From Pseudoalteromonas luteoviolacea (GTDB lineage Bacteria > Pseudomonadota > Gammaproteobacteria > Enterobacterales > Alteromonadaceae), in contig NZ_JAKFZS010000004.1 of the NCBI RefSeq assembly GCF_021654285.1, positions 236,622 through 300,621 on the forward strand: a stretch of 64,000 bases of DNA, in the 5' to 3' direction. Below the pieces are notes generated by a model. It did no database searches. It saw only the letters and a program-made list of their open reading frames with translations, and had not been told where the DNA came from. Numbering within the stretch: position 1 is the first letter of the stretch; every line of letters starts with the position of its first letter. The position numbers and the translations under genes are program-made. Positions 8,209-17,672 of this stretch are shown here, piece after piece.

Positions 8209-9786
8209 ATGGAAAAACAAAGACACTATTTTAATAGGGTGTTGTTGGCGATATGTTTGGTAAGCCTCGCAGGTTGCGGCTCGTCTGAGTCAGTCTCGCA
8301 GTTACCCGAAGAGCCTGTTTCTGAGCTACCTGAGGAGCCTGTTCAGCCAGGCCCGCCCACGAATAAATTGCCTGAACCTCAACAAAACCTAAAGGCACTT
8401 AAAGCTGCAGCTGAGAAGTATTCAAAAGATACAATGGCTTGGATGGAGCAAGAAGGTATCGATTGTACGCTTGAACCAGTAGCGTCGAGACATGAGTTGT
8501 GTGAGCAGGTCCGTGTTAATTTTACTGATGGACAATTTGAAAGCCAAAGAGTCGATGAAGACCAAACAATACTCGTTTTGGATCGTGAAATTGCCTTACA
8601 AGTTGCACTGCGTTACCGAAGCAGAATGAAAGCGGCTTATGCTTATGATGCGGAGTCCAACAAGTTTGTTGCTGACAACCCTAATTTGTTACTTTCTAAA
8701 GTTGGTGTAAAAATATTATCTGAGCTTGATAAATTTACGTTTACAGATGCTGAAAGCGGGGAGTCTTTTCCTGGGTTTGCATCGTCATTTTGGTTAGGTG
8801 AATTAGGCAATCAATATGCGCAACGCGTACCTCAAGATGAATTTAACTCCGAGACAAACTCTCACCAAAATGCCCATGGTAATAGGGTGATTGGCTATAT
8901 GGCAGAGTACACGCCAAGGGCAGGGTTTGTCGTTATTGACATAAGAAAGTTTAGGCCATTTGAAGCAAATCATGAGCTGGTATGCCAAAAAGACAGTAAT
9001 GCGCTATTGGCAAAGTTTCAGGCTGCTGCAGACTCTCTAAAACAAGATGTTCTTCAAAAGCACGGTGTTAGATTTGTTAACTATTCGGGCTCACATACGG
9101 CCGATATGGTCTCAGGTGTTTTCAATAAACATTGTGATGGGTTGTTGACGATTGAAGAAGCAAGTTCAATGCTACTATCTTTGCAGCCATTTTATGAAGT
9201 TATGTTTAATTTAGAGGATATATTAGGCTTGCAGTCCGCTTTGCATGAGGCTGATCCGCTGTCTCACGCATTAGACATTATTGAGTTTGATAACCGATTG
9301 CGTATCGCTTCTTTCACAACGGGTGTGCAGGATAGTCAGTTAGACAAGACCGGAGAACAGTTTTGGCGAGAAACTGCATCAGAATATGCTGATGAGTTCA
9401 ATATGCATGAAACGGTTGATATGTTTATTAATACCGGCGCAGAAACTTTCCCAAAATTAGGTGCAAACAGTACGCCAAAAATGCACTTTGATGCATTTGG
9501 TTTGCGTTATGCACCCGACTATGAAAAGCACACATCTTGGATAGCACCAGCGGCGACAGTATATGCGCTTTATTTACAGAGTTTACAGCTGCAGGTGGAT
9601 GAAAATTGGGCATTTTCACCAGCACAGCTAAAGTCTATTATGGTGCCTAAAACGTGTTTTTCAAATGAAGATGATACGGACTTTATAAAAGGGTTTGCGA
9701 GGCAGGGAGGCGATTGTCGATTGCAAGATCCTGTGAAGTTCAAAGCGTCAGAACTACAACGCACTGGTTATTTAAATATTGAATAA
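8209..9786 (+). CDS. lipoprotein paralogue with divergent subtilase-like triad
   Basis: This 525-residue protein has a lipoprotein signal (VSLAGC, lipidated Cys23). A linker follows with two copies of a short unit (S-Q/E-LPEEPV), then a domain paralogous to that of the preceding gene. The three subtilase-like blocks are again present: TILVLDREIAL (Asp125), NAHGNRVIGYM then GFVVID (His223), and HTSWIAPAATVYAL (Ser443, four residues before Pro447). All three candidate catalytic residues are kept although overall similarity to the neighbour is modest, which supports selection on them. The ATG at 8209 follows an AAGGA site. It has its own upstream gap of 185 bases, so it may be transcribed separately. 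Probably anchored in the outer membrane. Confidence 0.6.
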   Translation: MEKQRHYFNRVLLAICLVSLAGCGSSESVSQLPEEPVSELPEEPVQPGPPTNKLPEPQQNLKALKAAAEKYSKDTMAWMEQEGIDCTLEPVASRHELCEQVRVNFTDGQFESQRVDEDQTILVLDREIALQVALRYRSRMKAAYAYDAESNKFVADNPNLLLSKVGVKILSELDKFTFTDAESGESFPGFASSFWLGELGNQYAQRVPQDEFNSETNSHQNAHGNRVIGYMAEYTPRAGFVVIDIRKFRPFEANHELVCQKDSNALLAKFQAAADSLKQDVLQKHGVRFVNYSGSHTADMVSGVFNKHCDGLLTIEEASSMLLSLQPFYEVMFNLEDILGLQSALHEADPLSHALDIIEFDNRLRIASFTTGVQDSQLDKTGEQFWRETASEYADEFNMHETVDMFINTGAETFPKLGANSTPKMHFDAFGLRYAPDYEKHTSWIAPAATVYALYLQSLQLQVDENWAFSPAQLKSIMVPKTCFSNEDDTDFIKGFARQGGDCRLQDPVKFKASELQRTGYLNIE

Positions 9787-9833
9787 TGACGATTAAAACA
9801 GGTATGAACTCTAGTTGTATTCATACCTAAGTT

Positions 9834-10082
9834 TCATTTTCTATGTTTATACTGAGTCGGACAATAACCACGGCTGACATCAGGAGAGCGCAGTTTTTGA
9901 TGCTTGGTTTTTCTACCAGAAACTCGCGCTCTCCAAAGTTTGAAGCTACTGGCTTTGAGCTCGTCACGCATCAATCTAATTACCGCTTTTTCATCAAGGC
10001 CATACAAACGATGTATTGCCTCAAAAGGGGTTCTGTCTTCCCAAGCCATTTCTATAATTCTGGAAGTATCTACTTGTTCCAT
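9834..10082 (-). CDS. TIGR03643/DUF2805 family small protein
   Basis: This 82-residue protein matches the conserved small-protein family known as TIGR03643 or DUF2805. It shows the signature IIEMAWEDRTPFEAI, then a helix-turn-helix-like part (LDEKAVIRLMRDELK) and the C-terminal FKLWRARVSGRKTKH. The length is as expected. The role of the family is unknown; the sequence looks DNA- or RNA-binding because it is rich in Arg and Lys and has HTH character. It is followed on the same strand by nothing closely coupled. Confidence 0.85.
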   Translation of the reverse strand: MEQVDTSRIIEMAWEDRTPFEAIHRLYGLDEKAVIRLMRDELKASSFKLWRARVSGRKTKHQKLRSPDVSRGYCPTQYKHRK

Positions 10083-10169
10083 TTTGCTGCCAAAAATTGA
10101 GTTTTTAAACTGTACGTATTGGCTAGCGAACCGATCAGTTTTATATTTGAAAGCCCTTAATTTATCAAA

Positions 10170-10535
10170 CTAAGCGCGATCCTTGAGAGGACTAGCTTCG
10201 AACGAAACCCCGCTCCAGCCATACTTAATAAAGTTTCTGATATTACCATGGTCATCGCCATCTGGGTTTTGCAGGACGTCATGACGGTAGTATTGCCCAA
10301 AGCAATGCAGGGTGGCTTGCTCAGATAATTTGTGCTGTTTTGCAAAAGCGAGAATTTTGCATGACCCTAAATTTGTACCTGCTTTATTATTTTGCTCGCC
10401 ATTTTTAAATTCGCAAGGTGTGAATTCATATAAATTATCTATGAGTTGGATAGTGTGTTCAAATTCAACTGATTCGCCTTGATGTGTCACGCGCTCAATA
10501 AAATTTTCAAGCGTTTCATTTTGTGTGTCTGACAT
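10170..10535 (-). CDS. HopJ-family protein
   Basis: This 121-residue protein belongs to the HopJ type III effector-like family (PF08888), which is widespread in free-living gammaproteobacteria without type III secretion and probably has a housekeeping role. Visible family features are FEHTIQLIDNLYEFTPCEFKNG, the NKAGTNLGSCKILAFA block and the C-terminal HGNIRNFIKYGWSGVSFE. The length matches the family. No signal peptide is seen, so it should be cytoplasmic. Confidence 0.85.
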   Translation of the reverse strand: MSDTQNETLENFIERVTHQGESVEFEHTIQLIDNLYEFTPCEFKNGEQNNKAGTNLGSCKILAFAKQHKLSEQATLHCFGQYYRHDVLQNPDGDDHGNIRNFIKYGWSGVSFEASPLKDRA

Positions 10536-10696
10536 GTTAATTCCTATTAATCAAAAGCTTTATTATCCTTGTATTGGCAATCTAATCATAATGAAATTTT
10601 GTCGTGATACTTGAGTTTTTAGTAGCTTAAACCAATGTAAGAAAAGGATTTGTGTTATACTTATCAGGTGTTAAAAATAGGAGGGAAATTATTCGA

Positions 10697-12055
10697 GTGA
10701 GCAAAGCAAAACTAAGCCAAGACGAAAGCCTATCATTTAAAATCAACTATCAGCTCCTGCCAAAAGAGACAAACCAGCTTGATCTATACTTTTCCATCCC
10801 AATTGACATGGGGATCAATGCGAACACGCTAAATGAAGTCGATTACTTCAATGCCAATATCAAGTGTCACAGTGCCTATTATTCTGAGCAATTACATCTT
10901 CCACTTGTTCGAAGTCGTTTTATCAGCCAAAGCAAAGGGCAAAAAAGCGATTATCGTGTCAACCTCAATTTATTTTGCTATCAAATTCGCATTGCGCTAG
11001 ACGCTGATGTAAAGCAAACCCTAAAGCTCAAACAAGCTGAGGAGTTTTATCCTGCAGCTATTGAATTGGTTGAGCAAAGCGCAAAACTCTTGGTGAAGTT
11101 AAGACGCTATACGCCACCGGATAACCGGCTTAAATCCTATTTTCAAAATGCTGATAATTATTTAAGTTGGCATACAGAGCAAGCTTTTTTAAAGTTGTTG
11201 GCTCGGGGCCCTAAATCAAGTGAGTTTAGTAAAGAGCGGGGCGAGGTAATAGATTTTTGTAAACAAGAAAACCTCTATCGAGAAAAGCAAAGCTATAACT
11301 CACAGGTGACGTTGGACGACCCAAATCGAATCACCAATAAGATGCGCTTGTTGGAAAGGCTCATAGAATATGGCGTGGTATTTAATAAAGAAACGACCAA
11401 CTTAGGTGCCAACCTAAAGCGCCTTGCTCGCGGTGCAGTGACTGCGGTGATCATGGCGTTTGTGATGTATTTGGTACTGAATGCGCGGTCAAATTTTGAA
11501 GAGATCACGATAGCGCTTATCGCACTGCTGGGGGTCATTTATGGTTTGAGAGAAACCTTTAAAGATGATTTGACTCAATGGGCATGGCGTAAGGTACAAA
11601 AAGGCAGACCCAAGTGGCGCAACAAATTTAAAAATTCGGTCAATGATGAAACCGTCTGCACGCAAACCATTTGGTTAGAGCACATCAAAAAGAAAGATAT
11701 ACCTGATGATGTTGATAAGCTGCTTAAAAAGCGCGGCAGGCAAAATCGTCAGGAAGCAAATTTACTGCACTTTAGCTGTAAAAATCAGGTGCAAATTGAC
11801 GAGTTTTTACCGGGGTATGAGGAAGTTCAGCAAAGGATCACCTTTAATATGAGCTCTTTTGCGCGCTATCTGAAAAAGGGTGCGGGAAAGCTTTACAGCC
11901 TTGAAGGGCATAAAGTGTCGAAAAACTCGGTGGAGCGGCGATATCAAATCAACTTAGTTATGCGCTTTAAATCAGGTGAAGACACCCAGTTAGAGCGTTA
12001 TAAGCTGACAATGAACCGCTCTGAGATTGTCGCGATAGAACAAATGAAAGATTAG
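10697..12055 (+). CDS. unknown protein with two central transmembrane helices
   Basis: This 452-residue protein is not recognised. It has a long soluble N-terminal part (about 1-245), two closely spaced transmembrane helices (about 253-271, AVTAVIMAFVMYLVL, and 276-292, ITIALIALLGVIYGL), and a basic C-terminal soluble part of about 150 residues. Both large domains would lie on the same side, most likely the cytoplasm given the lysine- and arginine-rich flanks. I chose the GTG at 10697 because an AGGAGGG site lies about 11 bases upstream; the open frame extends 15 codons further. It is a single gene followed by a bidirectional terminator. Confidence 0.65.
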   Translation: MSKAKLSQDESLSFKINYQLLPKETNQLDLYFSIPIDMGINANTLNEVDYFNANIKCHSAYYSEQLHLPLVRSRFISQSKGQKSDYRVNLNLFCYQIRIALDADVKQTLKLKQAEEFYPAAIELVEQSAKLLVKLRRYTPPDNRLKSYFQNADNYLSWHTEQAFLKLLARGPKSSEFSKERGEVIDFCKQENLYREKQSYNSQVTLDDPNRITNKMRLLERLIEYGVVFNKETTNLGANLKRLARGAVTAVIMAFVMYLVLNARSNFEEITIALIALLGVIYGLRETFKDDLTQWAWRKVQKGRPKWRNKFKNSVNDETVCTQTIWLEHIKKKDIPDDVDKLLKKRGRQNRQEANLLHFSCKNQVQIDEFLPGYEEVQQRITFNMSSFARYLKKGAGKLYSLEGHKVSKNSVERRYQINLVMRFKSGEDTQLERYKLTMNRSEIVAIEQMKD

Positions 12056-12074
12056 ATATGGGGTCCTCACTTTT

Positions 12075-12098
12075 AGAAGGTGACCTCATTCACCTTCT
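12075..12098. terminator. bidirectional terminator between convergent genes
   Basis: A 9-bp perfect stem (AGAAGGTGA / TCACCTTCT) with a 6-base loop lies between the unknown membrane protein gene and the VOC gene. The latter's stop codon overlaps the stem. Confidence 0.6.
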
Positions 12099-12459
12099 AC
12101 TCGGCACTTTGGAAAAAGATCAGCTTATTACCGAATGGATCAGATATGGCCATTTCAAGTCCCCATGGTTGTTCGGTAATATCGGGCCTAGCATGCTTAA
12201 ACTGTTTTTCAATTAGCTGGGTGTGATAAGGCTTAAGATCATCACAGCCAATTCTGATACTCATCCCGGGAGAGGCATCGCCATAATGCTCTGACAAATG
12301 AAGTATGCAGGTATCTTTTGATATTTGCATATACATGGGTAAGTCAGCTTGATATTGATGTTGCCAGTCTATTTTATACCCTAAAAACTCGATATAAAAA
12401 GCGTGTGCGACTTGCTTATCAAAGCTACGAATGATCGGGATGGGGGAGTGGAATGTCAT
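12097..12459 (-). CDS. VOC (glyoxalase/bleomycin-resistance) family protein
   Basis: This 120-residue single-domain protein has the paired beta-alpha-beta modules of the vicinal oxygen chelate superfamily. It opens with PIIRSFDKQVAHAFYIEFLGYKI, has a middle ILHLSEHYGDASPG segment like bleomycin-resistance proteins, and ends with AISDPFGNKLIFFQ, the typical last strand. Such proteins either bind drugs as dimers or are metal-dependent enzymes. The specific substrate cannot be read from the sequence. It stands alone, convergent with the preceding gene. Confidence 0.85.
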   Translation of the reverse strand: MTFHSPIPIIRSFDKQVAHAFYIEFLGYKIDWQHQYQADLPMYMQISKDTCILHLSEHYGDASPGMSIRIGCDDLKPYHTQLIEKQFKHARPDITEQPWGLEMAISDPFGNKLIFFQSAE

Positions 12460-12565
12460 TGGCGGGTCCTAAGTAGATTTAAGTTAGCTTAGTGCGAAGC
12501 GTTGAAATGACATTGAGTTATGGCTTCGACTAGCAATTAGTTAGACGAAGCCACTATTTGAAAGT

Positions 12566-14269
12566 TTATGGTGTGTTTTGCTTTGTACTGTGAAGCAGTT
12601 CAACAATGGCTTTAAAGTTTCGTTTAGACGTTTCCTTTTTTAACGCAGTGCGTAATGTGGCTTCAATACCGTCTTTGTGCTCTTGTGTTGCAAGAGCTTG
12701 GATAGCTGCATAACGGCTCTCTGCTGTCGGGTTGTTCACGGCAATTGCAAGCACAGCATCACTGGCAGCTGATTCAAGTTGATAATTTGATAACGCTTTT
12801 AGTAGTGCGACTTGATTTTGATGCTGCGGTTTAGCTAGTTGCTTTTCTAAACTCGTATACGCTTGCTCAGTTTGCATCATACCGAGCGCTCTAATTGAGG
12901 CTCGTTGAACACTCTTATTTGAGTCCTCTACATAGCTGTCGATTTGCTCGAAGTGTTGTCCATCTCGGCTGTTACCAAGGCTGGTGATTAGCGCTGATTT
13001 GATATTTGTTTCGGTAACCAAAGACAATTGCTCAGATAATACATTATGTAGCTGAGCAGATTGGGCATTGGCAGTGCGACTGTTGAGCATCGCACCAATG
13101 GTCATATAAAAGCTGCTCGTCACTTCTGAGTCTAAGCTATTGAAGCCACTTTCGATTTGCTCTGTCAGCAAGGTGCTAAGTTCAGGGCTCAGCGCGCTTT
13201 GTCCTTGAGATAAGGCACGAAGAGCACGAAACTGCATTAAAGGATCTTTCTCTGCGTTAACCAGTATATGGCCAAGTAGTAATTGGCTGTTTGCGCTATC
13301 AAGCTGACCTAAAGCATTAAACAAGCGCATTTGCGCTTCATCGGAGAGTGTTTGTTGTAAAAATACCGTCTCAAGTGAGCCAATAACCGCATCAAACTGA
13401 CTTAGCTGCTTGGCTAAATCGTAAGCTGAAATATCGGTTAAATTTTCTTTGCTCACCAAACTTTGTAAGGACTTTTTGAGCTGGGCAAGCTCGTCTTCAC
13501 TGAGAGTTTTTTCTGTGCTTGGCCAGCTATCTAAATTCGTAGGCAAACTAAATAGAGCTGAGGGATATGCTGAGCTTGTTGGTCGCAATTGATATTGTTG
13601 CTTGGTTTTTAAATTTAAGCTTTGTGATTGACCAGAAAAAAGCAACGTCTCCTGACCTTTTCGAGTTTCAAAAAAACACGCATTAGGTGTGATTTGATGA
13701 CCAGATGAAGCGACGTTTACCGTCTGCAATGCCGCTTGTGTTTTATCATGGAGGGCGTAGGTGTGCTTATTCAGGTGGATCACATCATCTTTAAATTGAT
13801 AAGACACGGTATAACGGCCTAGCGTATCTTGCTCTTTTTTGATTAAAGCTGGATTGCTGCGCTGAAACTGAAAATAGTAGGCTAGGCCTTTAAGTTGGTC
13901 TTGCGTCTGAGTGTCTAGTTTGGTTGGAAACCAAAAGTCTGTGACTAGCCCATTTTTTGCTAACTTAAATGCAAATGGGACTGTGTAGCTGGCAAGCTCT
14001 GATGCAAATTGCCCCTGACCAGCTGTCACCTTATCCGCTTTGATTGCCCACCATCCGTCTTCGTCATTGTGCTTTGCAGCTTTGATAGTCAGCAAGCCAT
14101 TGAGCTTTATATGGGTTTGTTGCCCTTGCTGGCTTACTTGGTCGTAGTTAAATGTGGTGTGCGTATCGATAACAAAGTTGTATTGCGCAGAACAGCTTGC
14201 CTCGGCTGTATTAGAAACAGCCAGTGCACAAAGTGCACTGGCTAGCATCGCTTTATTAAGCGTGATCAT
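12566..14269 (-). CDS. secreted HEAT-repeat protein
   Basis: This 567-residue protein has a signal peptide (cleavage near TAEA-S). The N-terminal 230 residues are beta-rich. The rest is helical, and its last 200 residues show HEAT-like repeats (for example VQRASIRALGMMQTEQAYTSL and SRYAAIQALATQEHKDGIEA). A beta-rich N-terminus followed by a helical superhelix recalls large lipid-transfer proteins of the vitellogenin type; that is only a resemblance seen by eye. Its start overlaps the stop of the lipoprotein gene upstream by 4 bases (ATGA), so the two are translationally coupled and probably act together in the periplasm or outside the cell. Confidence 0.65.
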   Translation of the reverse strand: MITLNKAMLASALCALAVSNTAEASCSAQYNFVIDTHTTFNYDQVSQQGQQTHIKLNGLLTIKAAKHNDEDGWWAIKADKVTAGQGQFASELASYTVPFAFKLAKNGLVTDFWFPTKLDTQTQDQLKGLAYYFQFQRSNPALIKKEQDTLGRYTVSYQFKDDVIHLNKHTYALHDKTQAALQTVNVASSGHQITPNACFFETRKGQETLLFSGQSQSLNLKTKQQYQLRPTSSAYPSALFSLPTNLDSWPSTEKTLSEDELAQLKKSLQSLVSKENLTDISAYDLAKQLSQFDAVIGSLETVFLQQTLSDEAQMRLFNALGQLDSANSQLLLGHILVNAEKDPLMQFRALRALSQGQSALSPELSTLLTEQIESGFNSLDSEVTSSFYMTIGAMLNSRTANAQSAQLHNVLSEQLSLVTETNIKSALITSLGNSRDGQHFEQIDSYVEDSNKSVQRASIRALGMMQTEQAYTSLEKQLAKPQHQNQVALLKALSNYQLESAASDAVLAIAVNNPTAESRYAAIQALATQEHKDGIEATLRTALKKETSKRNFKAIVELLHSTKQNTP

Positions 14270-16167
14270 AGATCGATTTCACCTTCTTTGGAGTAAATTG
14301 TCCAAGATTTATCAAATACACTATTGGTTTGATATAACCAAAGATCATAGCGAGATGTTTTCTTACCGCAAGGATAAGGGATCCCCCACTTTTTACACCA
14401 TTTAACACCATAGGTTTCCGCATATAAACCAAATTTACCTGAAATTACATCAAGGTCATTTTTCAGTTCAATACCGTAGTAAATATGTGGATTTGTGTTG
14501 TTGTTGGTGAGAAGTGCAAAGCCTGCATTTGACTCCATGGCAAACGTATTATCGATTAACGTTAAAATCGCTTGCACTCCTGCTGAAGCTACGAGTAGGT
14601 TCACACCTCCACGGCCAAAAGCACCAAAGTCGACATGGAATAAATCGCCTTCTGCGTATAGCTCTGCATTGTAGCCAACGGTTAGTTCAAAGCCTAAGTT
14701 ACCAGTAACACCTGCTTCCACCTTGATAGGGATTGGGCCTACAGTAAATGTGGCTTGGGCAAGCGTTTTGTCTTCTTCCCATTTCTTTTCCCATGACTTT
14801 TCATATTTAGCAGTAAACTTTTCATCTTCAAACACAACATTGTTGAAGATGATCATTTCAGATTCATAACCTGTATTTAGGCCACTGATGTAAGCACTGC
14901 CATTATAAGAAATACTGAATAAGGTATTTTTCGCTTTGAAGAAGTAAGCTTCAACAGTACCTTCACCAGTAATACGACCACCTGGATCGCCAGTTGGCAC
15001 GATAAATAGCTGACCTTGTAAGTCTACGCCAACACTGAACTTAGATTTGTCACCGTATGACTTATCAAATTCACTTTGGAAGTTGATATTGGCCAAACCA
15101 ACGGAGGCAGGTACGATGGCTTGTTCAGTGAAGCTAGCTTGTCTTGCTGAGCGGCTAGCAGGCTCTTCGCTTGCAGCTTCTTGCTCAAAAAAGTAGAACG
15201 GGATAGAGGTTAACACCTGATTGTTATCAGTGTTTGTTTCTGCATCTTGTGCGGCATCAATGAGCGTAAAACGCAGCTCAAGGTTGTTTTGTGCATTCGC
15301 GTCGTAGTTTTCATGCAGGCTTTTGATTAATTCAGGCTCTAATGCGATGTCAAAACCAATATGCTCATCATGTAGCTCAGCTCTGAATTCATGGGCAAGT
15401 GTGTCTGTATATTGACCCGCTGTTGCATCCCAAAAGTGTGTTTCAACCCAGTTACCAGCAACCATGACTTCTGCTTTAATATGCGAAAGGCCTAAGTTTG
15501 TGCCTTCATAGTCAGCTGCAAAGTAACCAACAAGATCAGAGTGGTGGTCACTTGCACCATTGTCGACGTCCGGCGTGTCCAAAATTAGCGCCGCTTGACC
15601 AAATTCAGCGCCAAGTAATTTATAATCATGACCTTCTTGCTGGCGAACGACAATGTCAGCATGTGGGAAGTTGCCTTCTAAATGAGGATCGTGATCAACA
15701 GAAGGGTGGTTATCTTCTTCAATGTCTTCCACGTGTAGGTCATTTGGATCAATTTGAGCCAAGATGTGGTAGTTACCGCCTTCTAAAGAATTTGGCAATG
15801 TCAGTTCAATTTCGTGGTCGCTAGTACCAGCAGAAAGCCCTGCTAATTCAACAACGGCGATTTGCTGAATATCTTCAATTGCAGCTTCTTGCTCACTTTG
15901 TGAATCTAGCTCATCAGAGTGCATTAGGTAAAAATGGACTTCAACGTCAATATTATTAAAACCCGTTACATCTACCGTGTAATAAGTTTTAACGGTATCA
16001 CTTGGTGCTAACATATCTAGCGGACCAGTTGATATCTCAGTGATTTCCAAATTACTTTGTACTTCCGGAGCTGGTGTTACTACCGTAACTTCAGGCGTGT
16101 CATTTTCGCTGAATTGACACCCAGTCAAAGTGGCTAAGCTCAAAAGAGCATATGGGATCAAGCGCAT
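14266..16167 (-). CDS. large lipoprotein of unknown function
   Basis: This 633-residue protein has a lipoprotein signal with lipobox LTGC (Cys17). The N-terminal half (about 40-330) is acidic, rich in His and Asp, and has CARDB-like beta segments (TYYTVDVTGFNNIDVEVHFYL, and NNLELRFTLIDAA before TNNQV). The C-terminal half (about 350-633) is beta-rich and Gly/aromatic-rich, with a late cysteine-containing segment (VKWCKKWGIPYPCGKK). I do not recognise the whole protein. The neighbouring HEAT-repeat gene is coupled to it by a 4-base overlap, which suggests a two-component surface system. The family assignment is open. Confidence 0.65.
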   Translation of the reverse strand: MRLIPYALLSLATLTGCQFSENDTPEVTVVTPAPEVQSNLEITEISTGPLDMLAPSDTVKTYYTVDVTGFNNIDVEVHFYLMHSDELDSQSEQEAAIEDIQQIAVVELAGLSAGTSDHEIELTLPNSLEGGNYHILAQIDPNDLHVEDIEEDNHPSVDHDPHLEGNFPHADIVVRQQEGHDYKLLGAEFGQAALILDTPDVDNGASDHHSDLVGYFAADYEGTNLGLSHIKAEVMVAGNWVETHFWDATAGQYTDTLAHEFRAELHDEHIGFDIALEPELIKSLHENYDANAQNNLELRFTLIDAAQDAETNTDNNQVLTSIPFYFFEQEAASEEPASRSARQASFTEQAIVPASVGLANINFQSEFDKSYGDKSKFSVGVDLQGQLFIVPTGDPGGRITGEGTVEAYFFKAKNTLFSISYNGSAYISGLNTGYESEMIIFNNVVFEDEKFTAKYEKSWEKKWEEDKTLAQATFTVGPIPIKVEAGVTGNLGFELTVGYNAELYAEGDLFHVDFGAFGRGGVNLLVASAGVQAILTLIDNTFAMESNAGFALLTNNNTNPHIYYGIELKNDLDVISGKFGLYAETYGVKWCKKWGIPYPCGKKTSRYDLWLYQTNSVFDKSWTIYSKEGEIDL

Positions 16168-16311
16168 GTCGTTTCTCTATCTTATCTAAATCTATTTCAT
16201 TATATGCTAAGAATATGGAAGGAGTGTGAAGTAAACTGCTTGAGACATTAGTATTGTGTTTGATAAAGGTAAAAAAGCCGCTTTACGGTATCTTGTTTAG
16301 TTGTTAGACGG

Positions 16312-17022
16312 CTAAAAAAGAGCTGATAGTAGCATGTTAATTGCCAGAGCACTGAGTAACACTTTAATGATACCAATGAGTTGTGTGTTGTTCGCGGATA
16401 AACGCAGCTTAGTGCCAATATATGAACCAAGCATTGCGCCGCACATCATGGCAATAATAATAGGGCCGCTTTGTAATAGCTCAGAAGAGACTAACAAAAA
16501 CACAGGAATTTTTGCTAAATGGCTTAGTGTCATGAACACTGCACTGGTAGCTACAACTTGGTCTTTGGACTGAAGCTGTTTGGTCAGCACTGTCAAAGAT
16601 AGTTGCCCTGTGGCACCCACAATTAATCCCAGCCCGGTTTGTAAGGCGCCAATGATATAGAAGTTTTCAAAACGCTTAATAAAATTCGAAAAAGGTGAGT
16701 ACCAAAGGTTTAACAAGATATACAGGCCAATTGCAGTCGGAATATAGGTTGTTGGCATGTTATATAAAACGACACCAAAAAGGAGCGTACCGAGTATTGA
16801 GCCGACAAAAAAAGCGGGTAGGAGCGACCATTGGACATCAGAAAGAGAAAACAGCGCCCGTGATGCATTACTGGTAATTTGAGTGAGTCCATGTATGGGG
16901 ATCACCAGCGCGGGATTTAAAAATAATGGCAGTAGAGCAATCAACAACATGCCACCGCCAAATCCAATGATGGCTGCAATCAGTGACGTTATAAATGCAA
17001 CTAGCCCAAGCAATAGTTCCAT
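16312..17022 (-). CDS. TauE/SafE family membrane transporter
   Basis: This 236-residue integral membrane protein has the pattern of the TauE/SafE (DUF81) family, which exports sulfite, sulfonates or related anions. About seven to eight hydrophobic segments are visible. The first, LVAFITSLIAAIIGFGGGMLLIALLPL, carries the family's typical GFGGG motif; the second half repeats it with VGATGQLSLTVL. It lies 38 bases after the LysE-type gene on the same strand, so the two may share a transcript. Confidence 0.85.
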   Translation of the reverse strand: MELLLGLVAFITSLIAAIIGFGGGMLLIALLPLFLNPALVIPIHGLTQITSNASRALFSLSDVQWSLLPAFFVGSILGTLLFGVVLYNMPTTYIPTAIGLYILLNLWYSPFSNFIKRFENFYIIGALQTGLGLIVGATGQLSLTVLTKQLQSKDQVVATSAVFMTLSHLAKIPVFLLVSSELLQSGPIIIAMMCGAMLGSYIGTKLRLSANNTQLIGIIKVLLSALAINMLLSALF

Positions 17023-17060
17023 ATTAATCTATCCTTGAAAGTGAAGCCTGTATTAGATTG

Positions 17061-17672
17061 TTATGTCCTCATCGCTACGGCCACTCCGGAGGCTGACAAT
17101 AAACTGCCTGCAAGTTTATTAAAAACCCCCATTCGCTTTGATGTAGAAACAAACCTTTTTGCTTTTGCACTGAGGTATGAATACCCGAGGTTGACCGAAC
17201 CAAATGCTAAGGTAGCACAGATAAAAATGCCTAAAATGTCAGTTATTGTAATGGTATGAAAGTCCACAAAGGCAGGGAACAGTGCAACGTAAAATATAAT
17301 GGCTTTTGGATTACTCATAGTTAATAAGAAACCAGCCAAAATATCAATATGATGTTTGGTTGCTGGTGGCGTTTGCGTATCGATAGCAGGTGTTGTTCTA
17401 AACAGCTTAATACCCATCCAAATTAAGTAAGCAGCGCATAAATATTTTATTATCGCGAAGGTGCTGCCCATAGACTCTGCGATAAAAGCCAGCCCTGATA
17501 CCGCCAAGAGTATGAAAAAATAATCAGCAATGATAAGACCTAATGTCATAGCGGCACCACGCTGAAAGCCGCCTGTCATAGAAGCTGTGGTAATAGCAAA
17601 TACAGCAGGCCCTGGAATGATCCCTACGATAAACATGGCGCTGAATAGAGCAAGATAACTTTCTATTGTCAT
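17061..17672 (-). CDS. LysE family amino acid exporter
   Basis: This 203-residue protein has the six-helix pattern of LysE/RhtB exporters, which move amino acids or homoserine-type compounds out of the cell. The family signature near the start is visible (FIVGIIPGPAVFAITTASMTGGF), as are the conserved middle segment LLTMSNPKAIIFYVALFPAFV and the last helix with a conserved Gly/Ser pattern. The length is standard. The substrate cannot be told. It is upstream of the TauE/SafE gene. Confidence 0.9.
   Translation of the reverse strand: MTIESYLALFSAMFIVGIIPGPAVFAITTASMTGGFQRGAAMTLGLIIADYFFILLAVSGLAFIAESMGSTFAIIKYLCAAYLIWMGIKLFRTTPAIDTQTPPATKHHIDILAGFLLTMSNPKAIIFYVALFPAFVDFHTITITDILGIFICATLAFGSVNLGYSYLSAKAKRFVSTSKRMGVFNKLAGSLLSASGVAVAMRT

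Noticed and set aside
10170..10535. HopJ protein as a type III effector
   Set aside because: No type III system or chaperone is nearby and the family is common in free-living marine bacteria.
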